50,525 nt of DNA from the NCBI GenBank assembly GCA_002698425.1, contig NZXU01000102.1, positions 19,612 to 70,136 of the forward strand. The letters are read 5' to 3'. Positions 1-9,024 of the stretch are shown in pieces. The translations under genes and the position numbers were made by a program. The notes below the pieces were generated by a model that saw only the letters and a program-made list of their open reading frames with translations, did not search any database and was not told the DNA's origin. This DNA comes from Ahrensia sp. (GTDB lineage Bacteria > Pseudomonadota > Alphaproteobacteria > Rhizobiales > Rhizobiaceae). Position 1 is the stretch's first letter. The number at the start of each line of letters is the position of its first letter.

Positions 1-1053
1 GACGCCATAGGTCCACAGCATCGGCAGCCGGTCTTCGAGGCCGCCCGTGCCGTTCGGGATCTTGGTGAAATCGCCGACGCCGTAGCGCTTCTGGTCCGTG
101 GTGAAGGCGCAGTGGTCGGTGGCGACGACGCTGAGCGAACCGGCCTGCAGGCCCGCCCACAGCGAATCCTGGTGCTTCTTGTTGCGGAAAGGCGGGCTCA
201 TGACGCGGCGCGCGGAATGATCCCAGTCCTTGTTGAAATATTCGCTCTCGTCGAGCGTCAGGTGCTGGATCAGCGGTTCGCCATAGGCGCGAATGCCGTT
301 CTGGCGGGCCCTGCGGATCGCCTCATGCGCCTGCTCGCAGGATGTGTGGACGATATAGACCGGCACGCCGGCCATGTCGGCGATCATGATGGCGCGGTTG
401 GTCGCCTCGCCTTCCACTTCGGCCGGCCGCGAATAGGCGTGGCCCTCCGGCCCGTTATTGCCCTCGGCCAGAAGCTTCTGCTGCATGGTGGCGACGACGT
501 CGCCGTTCTCGGCATGCACCAGCGGCAGCGCGCCCAGTTCGGCGCAGCGCGAGAACGACGCGAACATCTCGTCGTCATTGACCATCAGCGCGCCCTTGTA
601 GGCCATGAAGTGCTTGAAGGTGTTTATGCCCTTCTCGCGAACCACCGTCTCCATCTCGTTGAAGACCTGCTCGCCCCACCAGGTGATAGCCATGTGGAAG
701 GAATAGTCGCAATTGGCGCGCGTCGACTTGTTGTCCCAGCGCTTCAGCGCATCCAGCAGCGACTGGCCCGGATCCGGCAGGCAGAAATCGACGACCATTG
801 TGGTGCCGCCGGCAAGGCCCGCGCGCGTGCCGCTCTCGAAATCGTCGGCCGAATAGGTGCCCATGAAGGGCATTTCGAGGTGGACATGCGGATCAATGCC
901 GCCCGGCATAACGTAGCAGCCCGTCGCGTCCAGTTCCTCGCCGCCCGACAGGTTCGGCCCGATCTCGACGATCACGCCGTCCTCGATCTTGACGTCCGCC
1001 TTGTAGGTCAGGTCGGCGGTAACGACGGTTCCGTTCTTGATGATGGTGGACAT
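1..1053 (-). CDS. hydA: dihydropyrimidinase (D-hydantoinase family), C-terminus beyond window
   Basis: Cyclic amidohydrolase that opens 5,6-dihydrouracil or dihydrothymine to the N-carbamoyl-beta-amino acid, step 2 of reductive pyrimidine degradation. The 351 visible residues begin MSTIIKNGTV and show the family's metal-site motifs: DPHVH (His56/His58), the carboxylated-lysine segment FKHFMAYKG, HAEN, HTSC and TDHCAF. The start at 1053 has AAGGAG about 8 bases upstream. The stop lies beyond base 1 (full members are about 480 residues). It is the last visible gene of the operon that starts at 6563 and lies 3 bases after the Cys-rich small gene. Family assignment is firm; preference for dihydropyrimidine over other hydantoins is inferred from the preTA, ureidopropionase and beta-alanine genes nearby. 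Confidence 0.93.
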   Translation of the reverse strand, partial: MSTIIKNGTVVTADLTYKADVKIEDGVIVEIGPNLSGGEELDATGCYVMPGGIDPHVHLEMPFMGTYSADDFESGTRAGLAGGTTMVVDFCLPDPGQSLLDALKRWDNKSTRANCDYSFHMAITWWGEQVFNEMETVVREKGINTFKHFMAYKGALMVNDDEMFASFSRCAELGALPLVHAENGDVVATMQQKLLAEGNNGPEGHAYSRPAEVEGEATNRAIMIADMAGVPVYIVHTSCEQAHEAIRRARQNGIRAYGEPLIQHLTLDESEYFNKDWDHSARRVMSPPFRNKKHQDSLWAGLQAGSLSVVATDHCAFTTDQKRYGVGDFTKIPNGTGGLEDRLPMLWTYGV

Positions 1054-1056
1054 GGC

Positions 1057-1422
1057 TTAAGCTCCTTCATCTTCCGGTGGGAGCAGAAAGAGTTCCCACT
1101 TGTTGTCATTTTCGCTGGCTCTTTGAGCCCATTGGCCGGGTTGCAGATCGACCAGCATTTTGAAATCCGCCAACCGATCCCGGTTGCAGTCCGCGCATAA
1201 CCCGACAAAGTCATCGAGGTCAGGATGGTCCTCGACACCGCAGTTGAACTCCCAAAACCCGTCGTAATGGCGGATAACCTGTCGGACGGGCAAAGAGCCG
1301 TCATGAACATGTCTGCACATGCAGCCACGGATGTTATGTTTTGCGTGTTCCGAGACGCTGTAGGAATTTGCGTAATTGCCCCGCAACGCCCTGCGGACCA
1401 TGCCGAACACACTAGTCTGCAT
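1057..1422 (-). CDS. Cys-rich small conserved-looking protein, function unknown
   Basis: A 121-residue soluble protein without signal peptide or membrane segment. It contains a CxCxHxH cluster (Cys34, Cys36, His38, His40), Cys61 and a CxxC (Cys76/Cys79), so a bound zinc is possible. The stretch HDGSLPV...DGFWEFNCG resembles small bacterial proteins I have seen annotated only as hypothetical. Its start overlaps the end of the aldolase-like gene by 11 bases and its stop is 3 bases before the dihydropyrimidinase ATG, so it is translated within the pyrimidine operon. No function can be assigned. Confidence 0.65.
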   Translation of the reverse strand: MQTSVFGMVRRALRGNYANSYSVSEHAKHNIRGCMCRHVHDGSLPVRQVIRHYDGFWEFNCGVEDHPDLDDFVGLCADCNRDRLADFKMLVDLQPGQWAQRASENDNKWELFLLPPEDEGA

Positions 1423-2173
1423 AATCGGCCCCCTCGCGATCCAGAATGCGCTTCATTTCGGCGAAATGGGCATGCTCGGCGTCCTTGTAGACGTCCCATT
1501 CGCGCGCGGTCGCTTCGGCCAGATCATCGCTCATTATCGCGAGCGGCCGGCCGGTCTGGTAGGCGAGCACCATCTGCCGCGCGGCGCGTTCCAGATGATA
1601 CATGGCGTCGAAGGCCTCGGCGACGGTCGGCGCCACGGTGGTCACGCCGTGATTGGCCATCATGACAACGGAGTGGTTGCCGATCGAGGCGGCGATCCGC
1701 TCGCCCTCGGCTTCCTGCGTCGCGATACCGCCGAAATTCATGTCATAGGCGATGCGCCGGAAGAACCGCGCCGTCACCTGGTCGATCGGGTAGATCGTCG
1801 GGTCCTTCAGCGTCGCGAGTGTCGTCGCATAGGGCGGATGCAGATGCAGGGCGACGCGCGCATGCGGCAGGCGGCGGTGGATCGCCGAATGGATCGACCA
1901 TGCGGACGGATCCGGAGCGTCGGGCCGTTTCATCGTGTCGGGATCGTCGGCATCGACCATCAGCAGTTCCGACGCCTTCGCCATCGAGAAGTGCTTCCAG
2001 CGCGGATTGACGAGAAATTTGCGTCCGTCGGAGGAAACCGCCGCCGAAAAGTGATTGGCAACACCCTCGTGCCAGTCGTTGCGCGCCGCCAGCCGCAAGG
2101 CGGCCGCGAGGTCGACGCGCAATCGCTGCTCGTCGGTTTCCTTGAGCGATACGACGTTGGTTCCCGTCAACAA
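1412..2173 (-). CDS. class II aldolase/adducin family protein
   Basis: A zinc aldolase-fold protein of the fuculose-1-phosphate aldolase/adducin family, about 253 residues. The metal-binding segment HLHPPYATT and the downstream MMANHGVTT motif are visible and supply the expected histidines. An ATG at 2209 would overlap the upstream gene by 35 bases and has no Shine-Dalgarno sequence. TTG codons at 2173 and 2170 sit 4 and 7 bases after a GGAG that overlaps the upstream stop, so a TTG start is preferred. Substrate is unknown. It is embedded in the pyrimidine operon although the canonical pathway needs no aldolase; it could act on a side product or a different amide or hydantoin substrate. Confidence 0.85.
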   Translation of the reverse strand: MLTGTNVVSLKETDEQRLRVDLAAALRLAARNDWHEGVANHFSAAVSSDGRKFLVNPRWKHFSMAKASELLMVDADDPDTMKRPDAPDPSAWSIHSAIHRRLPHARVALHLHPPYATTLATLKDPTIYPIDQVTARFFRRIAYDMNFGGIATQEAEGERIAASIGNHSVVMMANHGVTTVAPTVAEAFDAMYHLERAARQMVLAYQTGRPLAIMSDDLAEATAREWDVYKDAEHAHFAEMKRILDREGADYAD

Positions 2174-2174
2174 T

Positions 2175-3431
2175 TCACTCCACGATACCCGCGGTCTCCA
2201 CCACCGCATGGAACAGCACGTCGGCCCCTGCCCGCGCCCATTCGAGGGAGATTTCCTCGGCCTCGTTATGGCTCAGGCCGTCGACGCAGGGGCACATGAC
2301 CATGGCCGTCGGGGCGACGCGGTTGATCCAGCAGGCGTCGTGGCCGGCGCCGGAGATGATGTCGCGATGCGAGTAGCCGAGCCGGTCGGCCGCGTCGCGG
2401 ATCGCCTTGACGCAATCATGGTCGAACTCGACCGGATCGAAGCCGCCGACCTTCTCGAATTCGATGCCGAGCCCCATCTCGTCGCAGATTTCCTTCGCGC
2501 CGATTTTCAGCCGCTCTTCCATGTCGGTGATGACGGCGAGGTCCGGCGAGCGGAAGTCGACAGTGAAGACGACCTTGCCGGGGATCACGTTGCGCGAATT
2601 CGGGTAGACGTCGATATGGCCGGCCGCGCCGACGGCATGCGGAGCGTGGCTCCAGGCGATCTCGTCGACCAGTTCCAGCACCTTGGCCATGCCAAGGCCG
2701 GCATTCTTGCGCATCGGCATCGGCGTGGAGCCGGTATGGGCGTCCTTGCCCGTGATGGTCACCTGCGTCCAGGAGAGGCCCTGCCCGTGCGTGACGACGC
2801 CGATATCCTTCTCCTCGGCCTCCAGGATCGGGCCCTGCTCGATATGCAGTTCGAAGAAGGCCTTCATCTTGTCCTTGCGGGCGCCGACTTCCTCGTCGCC
2901 CTTCCAGCCGATGCGGGCCAGTTCGTCGCCGAACTTCTTGCCCTTGGCGTCCTCGCGGTCATAGGCCCAGTCCTGCTCGTGGATGCCGGCGAAGACGCCG
3001 GAGGCGAGCATGGCCGGCGCGAAGCGCGTGCCTTCCTCGTTGGTCCAGTTGGTGACGACGATCGGGTGTTTCGTCTTGATGCCGAGATCGTTCAGCGTGC
3101 GGACGATCTCGAGACCGGCGAGAACGCCGAGTACGCCATCATATTTGCCGCCGGTCGGCTGGGTGTCGAGGTGCGAGCCGACATAGACGGGCAGCGCGTC
3201 GGGGTCCGCGCCTTCGCGCGTCATGAACATGTTGCCCATCGTGTCGACGCCCATCGAGCAACCGGCGTCCTCGCACCATTTCTGGAAAAGCTTGCGGCCC
3301 TCGCCGTCCTCGTCGGTGACCGTCTGGCGATTGTTGCCGCCGGCGACGCCGGGGCCGATCTTCGCCATTTCCATCAGCGAGTCCCACAGCCGGTCCCCGT
3401 TGATTCTGAGATTTTCGCCCGGTGCCGCCAT
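2175..3431 (-). CDS. hyuC: N-carbamoyl-beta-alanine amidohydrolase (beta-ureidopropionase / hydantoinase-carbamoylase family)
   Basis: M20-family zinc hydrolase that removes the carbamoyl group from N-carbamoyl-beta-alanine, giving beta-alanine, CO2 and ammonia. Of 418 residues, the dinuclear metal site is recognisable in GSHLDTQPTGGKYDG, NEEGTRF, HIEQGP and GAGHDA. The start at 3431 (MAAPGENLRI) has GGAG about 8 bases upstream; an in-frame ATG at 3545 adds 38 unlikely residues and runs into the preceding gene. Its stop abuts the aldolase-like gene. Allantoate amidohydrolase and L-carbamoylase are close relatives; the dihydropyrimidinase partner favours ureidopropionase. Confidence 0.9.
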   Translation of the reverse strand: MAAPGENLRINGDRLWDSLMEMAKIGPGVAGGNNRQTVTDEDGEGRKLFQKWCEDAGCSMGVDTMGNMFMTREGADPDALPVYVGSHLDTQPTGGKYDGVLGVLAGLEIVRTLNDLGIKTKHPIVVTNWTNEEGTRFAPAMLASGVFAGIHEQDWAYDREDAKGKKFGDELARIGWKGDEEVGARKDKMKAFFELHIEQGPILEAEEKDIGVVTHGQGLSWTQVTITGKDAHTGSTPMPMRKNAGLGMAKVLELVDEIAWSHAPHAVGAAGHIDVYPNSRNVIPGKVVFTVDFRSPDLAVITDMEERLKIGAKEICDEMGLGIEFEKVGGFDPVEFDHDCVKAIRDAADRLGYSHRDIISGAGHDACWINRVAPTAMVMCPCVDGLSHNEAEEISLEWARAGADVLFHAVVETAGIVE

Positions 3432-3444
3432 GTCATTCACTCCA

Positions 3445-3687
3445 TCAATCGCATACCGTGGGATTGGAACGTCCGTCCCAATCAGTGTAACACTCGCCGT
3501 CAAACTTGGCGCTTGAGCCAGGCGGATCGATAGCCAGACTTGCAATCAGTGCAACAAAGGAAAGCACGCCTGCAAACATCAACACTGACCCAAATTTTTC
3601 GTTTCCCCGCCAAGATTCGTTGTTCCAAATTCCAAGCGCCCAGAGACATATTCCAATCAGAATTATCCCCCATTGCAGGGAGCTCAC
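3445..3687 (-). CDS. small two-helix membrane protein, function unknown
   Basis: An 80-residue protein with hydrophobic segments at about residues 6-21 and 33-53 and a polar tail ending with two cysteines (CYTDWDGRSNPTVC), possibly disulfide-forming outside the membrane. The start is GTG at 3687 with GGGAG 8 bases upstream. It fits tightly between the semialdehyde dehydrogenase (25-base gap) and the ureidopropionase (13-base gap), so it is probably co-transcribed. I do not recognise the family, and a link to pyrimidine transport is only a guess. Confidence 0.65.
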   Translation of the reverse strand: MSSLQWGIILIGICLWALGIWNNESWRGNEKFGSVLMFAGVLSFVALIASLAIDPPGSSAKFDGECYTDWDGRSNPTVCD

Positions 3688-3712
3688 TTCTCACTCCCTG
3701 TAAGCACCGAAC

Positions 3713-5209
<1,497 letters not shown>

Positions 5210-5237
5210 CCCGTTCTCCGGCGTTTCTTCTTGTCTG

Positions 5238-6563
5238 TTATTGAATTGTGTTCAGGACATCGCGCAGCGTGCCGAACAGCTCGTCGATCTGCGCCTTTGA
5301 AATGATCAGCGGCGGCGACAGCGCGATGATGTCGCCCGTGGTGCGGATCAACAGGCCCTTTTCATAGGCTTCGAGGAAGGCCGAGAAGGCGCGCTTGGTC
5401 GGTGCGCCGGCGATCGGCTCGAGTTCGATGGCGCCGATCAGGCCGAGATTGCGGATGTCGATGACATTCGGGCAATCCTTCAGCGAATGGACCGCGTCCT
5501 CCCAGTAGGAGCCGAGATCGGCGGCCCGGGTCAGCAGGCCCTCTTCCTCGTAGGTGTCGAGTGTCCCGAGCGCCGCCGCGCAAGCCAGCGGATGGGCCGA
5601 ATAGGTGTAGCCGTGGAACAGTTCGATCATGTTCTCCGGCCCGGTCATGAAGGCGTTGTAGATGTCCGACGAGCAGAACACCGCCCCCATTGGTACCACG
5701 CCGCTGGTGATGCCCTTGGCCGTGGTGATCATGTCGGGAACGACATCGAAATAGTCGGTCGCGAACGGCGTGCCGAGACGGCCGAAGCCGGTAATGACCT
5801 CGTCGAAGATCAAGAGGATGCCGTGCTGGTCGCAGATCTCGCGCAGCCGCTTCAGATAGCCCTTCGGCGGGATCAGCACGCCGGTGGAGCCGGCGACCGG
5901 CTCGACGATGACGGCTGCGATGGTCGACGGGTCATGCAGGTTGATGACGGAGATCAGGTCCTCGGCGAATTCCGCACCATGTTCCGGCTCGCCGCGGGTA
6001 AACGCGTTGCGCTTGATGTCATGGGTGTGGCGGATATGGTCGGTGCCGGTCAGCATGGTGCCGAAGGTGCGGCGGTTGGCGACGATGCCGCCGACCGAGA
6101 TGCCGCCGAAGCCGACGCCGTGATAGCCGCGCTCGCGGCCGATCAGGCGGGTGCGCGTGCCCTGCCCGATCTGGCGCTGATAGGCGAGCGCGATCTTCAG
6201 GGCGGTATCGACGCTTTCGGAACCGGAATTGGTGAAGAAGACATGGTCGAGCGGCTTCGGCAACTTGGCCGTGAGGCGCGCGGCCAGTTCGAAGGCCTTC
6301 GGATGGCCCATCTGGAAGGCGGGCGCATAATCCATTTCGCCGGCCTGTTTCTGGATCGCCTCGACGATTTTCGGCCGGCCATGGCCCGCATTGCAGCACC
6401 ACAACCCTGCCGTGCCGTCGAGCACCTGCCGCCCGTCAGACGTGGTGTAATGCATATCCTGCGCCGCGACGAACATGCGCGGGTTGGATTTGAACTGCCG
6501 GTTCGCCGTAAACGGCATCCAGAATGCTTCGAGATTGTTCGGCGCGACTGTTCGATCGGACAT
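5238..6563 (-). CDS. omega-amino acid (beta-alanine):pyruvate aminotransferase
   Basis: Class III PLP aminotransferase of 441 residues that transfers the amino group of beta-alanine or beta-aminoisobutyrate to pyruvate. [15 protein letters not shown] near the N-terminus is typical of omega-amino acid:pyruvate transaminases. The PLP aspartate lies in [11 protein letters not shown] and the Schiff-base lysine in TTAKGITSG (about residue 283). ATG at 6563 is preferred over the adjoining GTG at 6566; AGGTGG lies upstream. It is the first gene of the seven-gene pyrimidine operon, divergent from rutR, with the RutR palindrome about 100 bases upstream. Confidence 0.92.
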   Translation of the reverse strand: MSDRTVAPNNLEAFWMPFTANRQFKSNPRMFVAAQDMHYTTSDGRQVLDGTAGLWCCNAGHGRPKIVEAIQKQAGEMDYAPAFQMGHPKAFELAARLTAKLPKPLDHVFFTNSGSESVDTALKIALAYQRQIGQGTRTRLIGRERGYHGVGFGGISVGGIVANRRTFGTMLTGTDHIRHTHDIKRNAFTRGEPEHGAEFAEDLISVINLHDPSTIAAVIVEPVAGSTGVLIPPKGYLKRLREICDQHGILLIFDEVITGFGRLGTPFATDYFDVVPDMITTAKGITSGVVPMGAVFCSSDIYNAFMTGPENMIELFHGYTYSAHPLACAAALGTLDTYEEEGLLTRAADLGSYWEDAVHSLKDCPNVIDIRNLGLIGAIELEPIAGAPTKRAFSAFLEAYEKGLLIRTTGDIIALSPPLIISKAQIDELFGTLRDVLNTIQ

Positions 6564-6665
6564 CACTGCACCACCTTAACCCTGGATTTCGGTTTCTTGC
6601 TTTTCTTCCGCGGCGCGTATACGGCTGCGCGAAAACCTGAGCGGAATGGAAGGCTTTTGCGCTGC

Positions 6666-6681
6666 TTGACCATTTGGTCAA
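6666..6681. promoter_or_regulatory. RutR operator (exact palindrome)
   Basis: TTGACCATTTGGTCAA is a perfect inverted repeat (7-2-7) matching the published E. coli RutR consensus TTGACCAnnTGGTCAA at every defined position. It lies between the divergent aminotransferase operon and rutR, 103 bases from the aminotransferase ATG and 88 from the preferred rutR start, so it can control both. Uracil or thymine is the known RutR ligand in E. coli; the same here is inference. Confidence 0.9.
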
Positions 6682-6769
6682 AATGAACGCTAAAAGAGCT
6701 TTCCGAGCCGGTCAAGTGGCTTTACCATCGCACGAAACGCCCCCTCCAAGGAAGGAAAAGCAGGAACCC

Positions 6770-7417
6770 TTGGCGAGCACAAAAACAAGGCCGGCGAAAC
6801 AGGCCAAGCCACTTTCGAGAATCCAGGAAGTCAACCGCAAGGCGATCCTCGACGCCGCGCTGGAAGTCTTCGCGACGTCCGGCTTCCGCGGCGCGACCAT
6901 CGACGAGATCGCGACGCGCTGCGGCATGTCGAAGCCGAACCTGCTCTATTATTTCAAGAGCAAGCGCGACATCTACCAGCAGGTGCTGGAGCAGACGCTG
7001 GAAGACTGGCTCGCGCCCTTTGCGGCGATCGACCCGAACGCCGATCCCGTCGAGGAACTGCGCCGCTACATCACCGCCAAGCTGCTGATGTCGGAAAAGC
7101 GGCCGGAGGCCTCGAAGCTGTTCGCCAACGAGATCCTGCACGGCGCGCCCGTCATCCACGGCTTCCTCGAAACCAACCTGCGGCAATTGGTCCATGAGAA
7201 GGCCGGCGTCATCCGCCAATGGGTCAGCGAAGGCAAGCTCGCGCCGATCGATCCCTATCACCTGATCTTCACGATCTGGGCGACGACGCAGCATTACGCG
7301 GATTTCGACGTCCAGATCCGCGCCGTGGTCGGCTCGCAGGCCGGCAAGCCGGGCTTCTACGAACAGGCCGCCCAGGCGGTGCTGTCGATCATCCTGAACG
7401 GCATCAGGCCGCGCTGA
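6770..7417 (+). CDS. rutR: TetR-family pyrimidine-responsive regulator RutR
   Basis: A 215-residue regulator with an N-terminal TetR helix-turn-helix (NRKAILDAALEVFATSGF through MSKPNLLYYFKSK). The C-terminal half closely resembles E. coli RutR, including SEGKLAPIDPYHLIFTIWA and TTQHYADF, and ends NGIRPR as RutR ends EGIRPR. The preferred start is TTG at 6770 (reads ASTKTRPAKQ) with AGGA just upstream. In-frame TTG 6674 lies inside the operator and ATG 6683 directly abuts it, making them poor choices. It is divergent from the pyrimidine operon. No rutA-G oxidative genes are present; here RutR appears to govern the reductive route. Confidence 0.92.
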   Translation: MASTKTRPAKQAKPLSRIQEVNRKAILDAALEVFATSGFRGATIDEIATRCGMSKPNLLYYFKSKRDIYQQVLEQTLEDWLAPFAAIDPNADPVEELRRYITAKLLMSEKRPEASKLFANEILHGAPVIHGFLETNLRQLVHEKAGVIRQWVSEGKLAPIDPYHLIFTIWATTQHYADFDVQIRAVVGSQAGKPGFYEQAAQAVLSIILNGIRPR

Positions 7418-7498
7418 CCGGTCCGCGCCGTCGGAAGAAGGCTGCCTGCCAAGCGGAATCGACGGAACGACGCCCAATCGTTCGGCCCGAGCGCATCA

Positions 7499-7532
7499 TT
7501 GCATCATGATGCCGTGGTGCTATATTATAGCC
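7499..7532 (+). promoter_or_regulatory. vapB promoter with overlapping palindromic operator
   Basis: TTGCAT at 7499-7504 and TATATT/TATTAT at 7521-7528 form a -35/-10 pair with a 16-18 base spacer. The perfect 12-base palindrome GCATCATGATGC at 7501-7512 overlaps the -35, as expected for toxin-antitoxin autorepression. The -10 ends only 4-6 bases before the vapB ATG, so the transcript is probably leaderless. Confidence 0.6.
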
Positions 7533-7793
7533 ATGCGCACAACCCTTGATATCGATACCGACATTCTTGAAACGGCCAGGAAGATGGCCGAAATACGCAG
7601 GGTTTCGACCGGCAAGATGATCTCGGAACTTGTTCGCAAGGGGCTGGAGACACCGAACGGCGAAATCCATGAAGTCCGGAACGGCTTCCCGCAATTTCCA
7701 CGAACTGGTCAAACGATTTCCGTCGAGATGATCGAGGATATGCTGGAAGACGAAGACCGCGAAATCATCAGGGAAGCGCTGCCGAAGAAATGA
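7533..7793 (+). CDS. vapB: VapB-type ribbon-helix-helix antitoxin
   Basis: An 86-residue protein starting MRTTLDIDTDILETARKMA, the typical beta-strand and helix of a ribbon-helix-helix DNA-binding antitoxin, followed by an acidic C-terminal tail (DMLEDEDREII) that probably blocks the toxin. ATG 7533 is chosen because the family begins with the strand residues; an in-frame ATG at 7506 lies inside the palindromic operator. Its stop overlaps the vapC start by 4 bases (ATGA), ensuring coupled translation. Confidence 0.85.
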   Translation: MRTTLDIDTDILETARKMAEIRRVSTGKMISELVRKGLETPNGEIHEVRNGFPQFPRTGQTISVEMIEDMLEDEDREIIREALPKK

Positions 7794-8221
7794 AGGCGCT
7801 GTTCGACGTCAATGCGCTGATCGCCTTGTTTACACCCGATCATTCGCGCGCAGACCAGACGCATCAGTGGCTGCAGCAACACGAGGAATTTGGCTGGGCG
7901 ACATGTCCGTTGACCGAGAACGGGTTCGTCCGCGTGACTTCTCAACCGTCGTTTCCGCAGTTTCGCCCAATCCGCGACGCAGTATCCATGCTCGATAATG
8001 CAATCGAGGCAGGGCATCACGCGTTCTGGTCGGACAGTATAAGCATCACCGATGCCGAACTATTCGACCATACCAAGCTTCATGGACATCGTCAGATCAC
8101 CGATGCCTACCTTCTGGCTCTCGCGGTCAGGAATGGCGGCCGTCTGGTCACGTTCGACAAGCGGATGACAATTGAGAGCGTCAGAGGCGCAAAGCCCGAA
8201 CATCTCATTATTCTCGGTTGA
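7790..8221 (+). CDS. vapC: VapC-type PIN-domain ribonuclease toxin
   Basis: A 143-residue PIN-domain nuclease, toxin of the VapBC pair. The conserved acidic residues are present: Asp6 in LFDVNALIAL, Glu43 in LTENGFVRV, Asp105 in QITDAYLLALA and Asp123 in LVTFDK. Residues in between match the TA-type PIN subgroup. It overlaps vapB by 4 bases. The active site looks intact. The RNA target cannot be read from sequence. The pair sits between rutR and the GST gene with no visible functional link to pyrimidine use. Confidence 0.9.
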   Translation: MKALFDVNALIALFTPDHSRADQTHQWLQQHEEFGWATCPLTENGFVRVTSQPSFPQFRPIRDAVSMLDNAIEAGHHAFWSDSISITDAELFDHTKLHGHRQITDAYLLALAVRNGGRLVTFDKRMTIESVRGAKPEHLIILG

Positions 8222-8256
8222 GCCTGCGTCGGGAACGCCGGTTCAACCCGGCCCCA

Positions 8257-8952
8257 CTATCGCGCCGGATCGTCCAGCTCCGGATAGCGCCGGTAAATGC
8301 CCGTCTCGTTGAAGGCCTGCCGCCGGTCGCTTGCCAGGTAATCGGACAGTTCGGGCATTCTCCCGACGGCCTCCGCAATGGCCGCGATGGCAGGATAGTC
8401 GCCGATCAGCCGCGCCGTCGCTTTGGGGAACGCGTAGTCGAGCCCGGCGAGGATATGGAACAGGGACAGGTCCGCATAGGTGACGGCCTTGCCGACCATG
8501 TGATCCTGACCGTGCGGATTGCGCGCCACGACGTCTTCGAACCAGCCGAGGAATTTGGACATGCGCTCGGTGCGGAATTGCTCCGCCCGCCGCACAGCCT
8601 CCGGCTTCTGGTCCTCGTAATAGAGGCCGGTGCCAACCGGGTGATGCGTGTCATGCGCCTCGTTGACGAAATCCATCATGGTGAGCTGGATCTGGTGCAG
8701 CCAGAGACGCCCGGCTTCGTCATCGGGAGCGAGCCCCAGTTTCGGCCCGAGATGATGCAGGATCAGCGCCGTCTGGCCGATGACGAGGTCGCCGTCGCGT
8801 AAATAAGGCGGTGCGAAGGACGGTGTCGCGATCTCGGCATCGCCGGCGAAGCCGCCGTGATCCTCATAATCGGCCCCGGCGAATTCGAGCGCGAGACGGA
8901 CGAGCTCCCCTCGCCCCGGCAGTCCGGGCCAGTAGTAAAGTTTGTAAGCCAT
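8257..8952 (-). CDS. glutathione S-transferase family protein
   Basis: A 231-residue cytosolic GST-like protein. The N-terminal thioredoxin-fold begins MAYKLYYWPGLPGRGELVRLALEFAG; Tyr6/Tyr7 and the PGRGE segment fit an alpha/mu/sigma-like GST whose catalytic residue would be a tyrosine. GQTALILHHLG is the usual glutathione-binding strand-helix. The C-terminal part is helical. ATG 8952 is the natural start; an ATG at 8988 adds 12 residues. It follows preA on the same strand after a 72-base gap with a hairpin. Substrate unknown. Confidence 0.85.
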   Translation of the reverse strand: MAYKLYYWPGLPGRGELVRLALEFAGADYEDHGGFAGDAEIATPSFAPPYLRDGDLVIGQTALILHHLGPKLGLAPDDEAGRLWLHQIQLTMMDFVNEAHDTHHPVGTGLYYEDQKPEAVRRAEQFRTERMSKFLGWFEDVVARNPHGQDHMVGKAVTYADLSLFHILAGLDYAFPKATARLIGDYPAIAAIAEAVGRMPELSDYLASDRRQAFNETGIYRRYPELDDPAR

Positions 8953-8976
8953 GCGCCGAAATTGGGACGGTTCCGG

Positions 8977-8999
8977 CCGGCCCGTCAAGACCGGGCCGG
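8977..8999. other. GC-rich hairpin between preA and the GST gene
   Basis: CCGGCCCG at 8977-8984 and CGGGCCGG at 8992-8999 form a perfect 8-bp stem with a 7-base loop. It could end or attenuate the preTA transcript, but no T-run follows on the minus strand, so it is not a classical intrinsic terminator. Confidence 0.4.
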
Positions 9000-9024
9000 A
9001 AAGCCTGTGCTCACCGTGGCGTCG

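Noticed and set aside
7704..7716. GGTCAA half-site inside vapB resembling a RutR box
   Set aside because: Only one half matches, it is inside a coding region and not near a pathway promoter.
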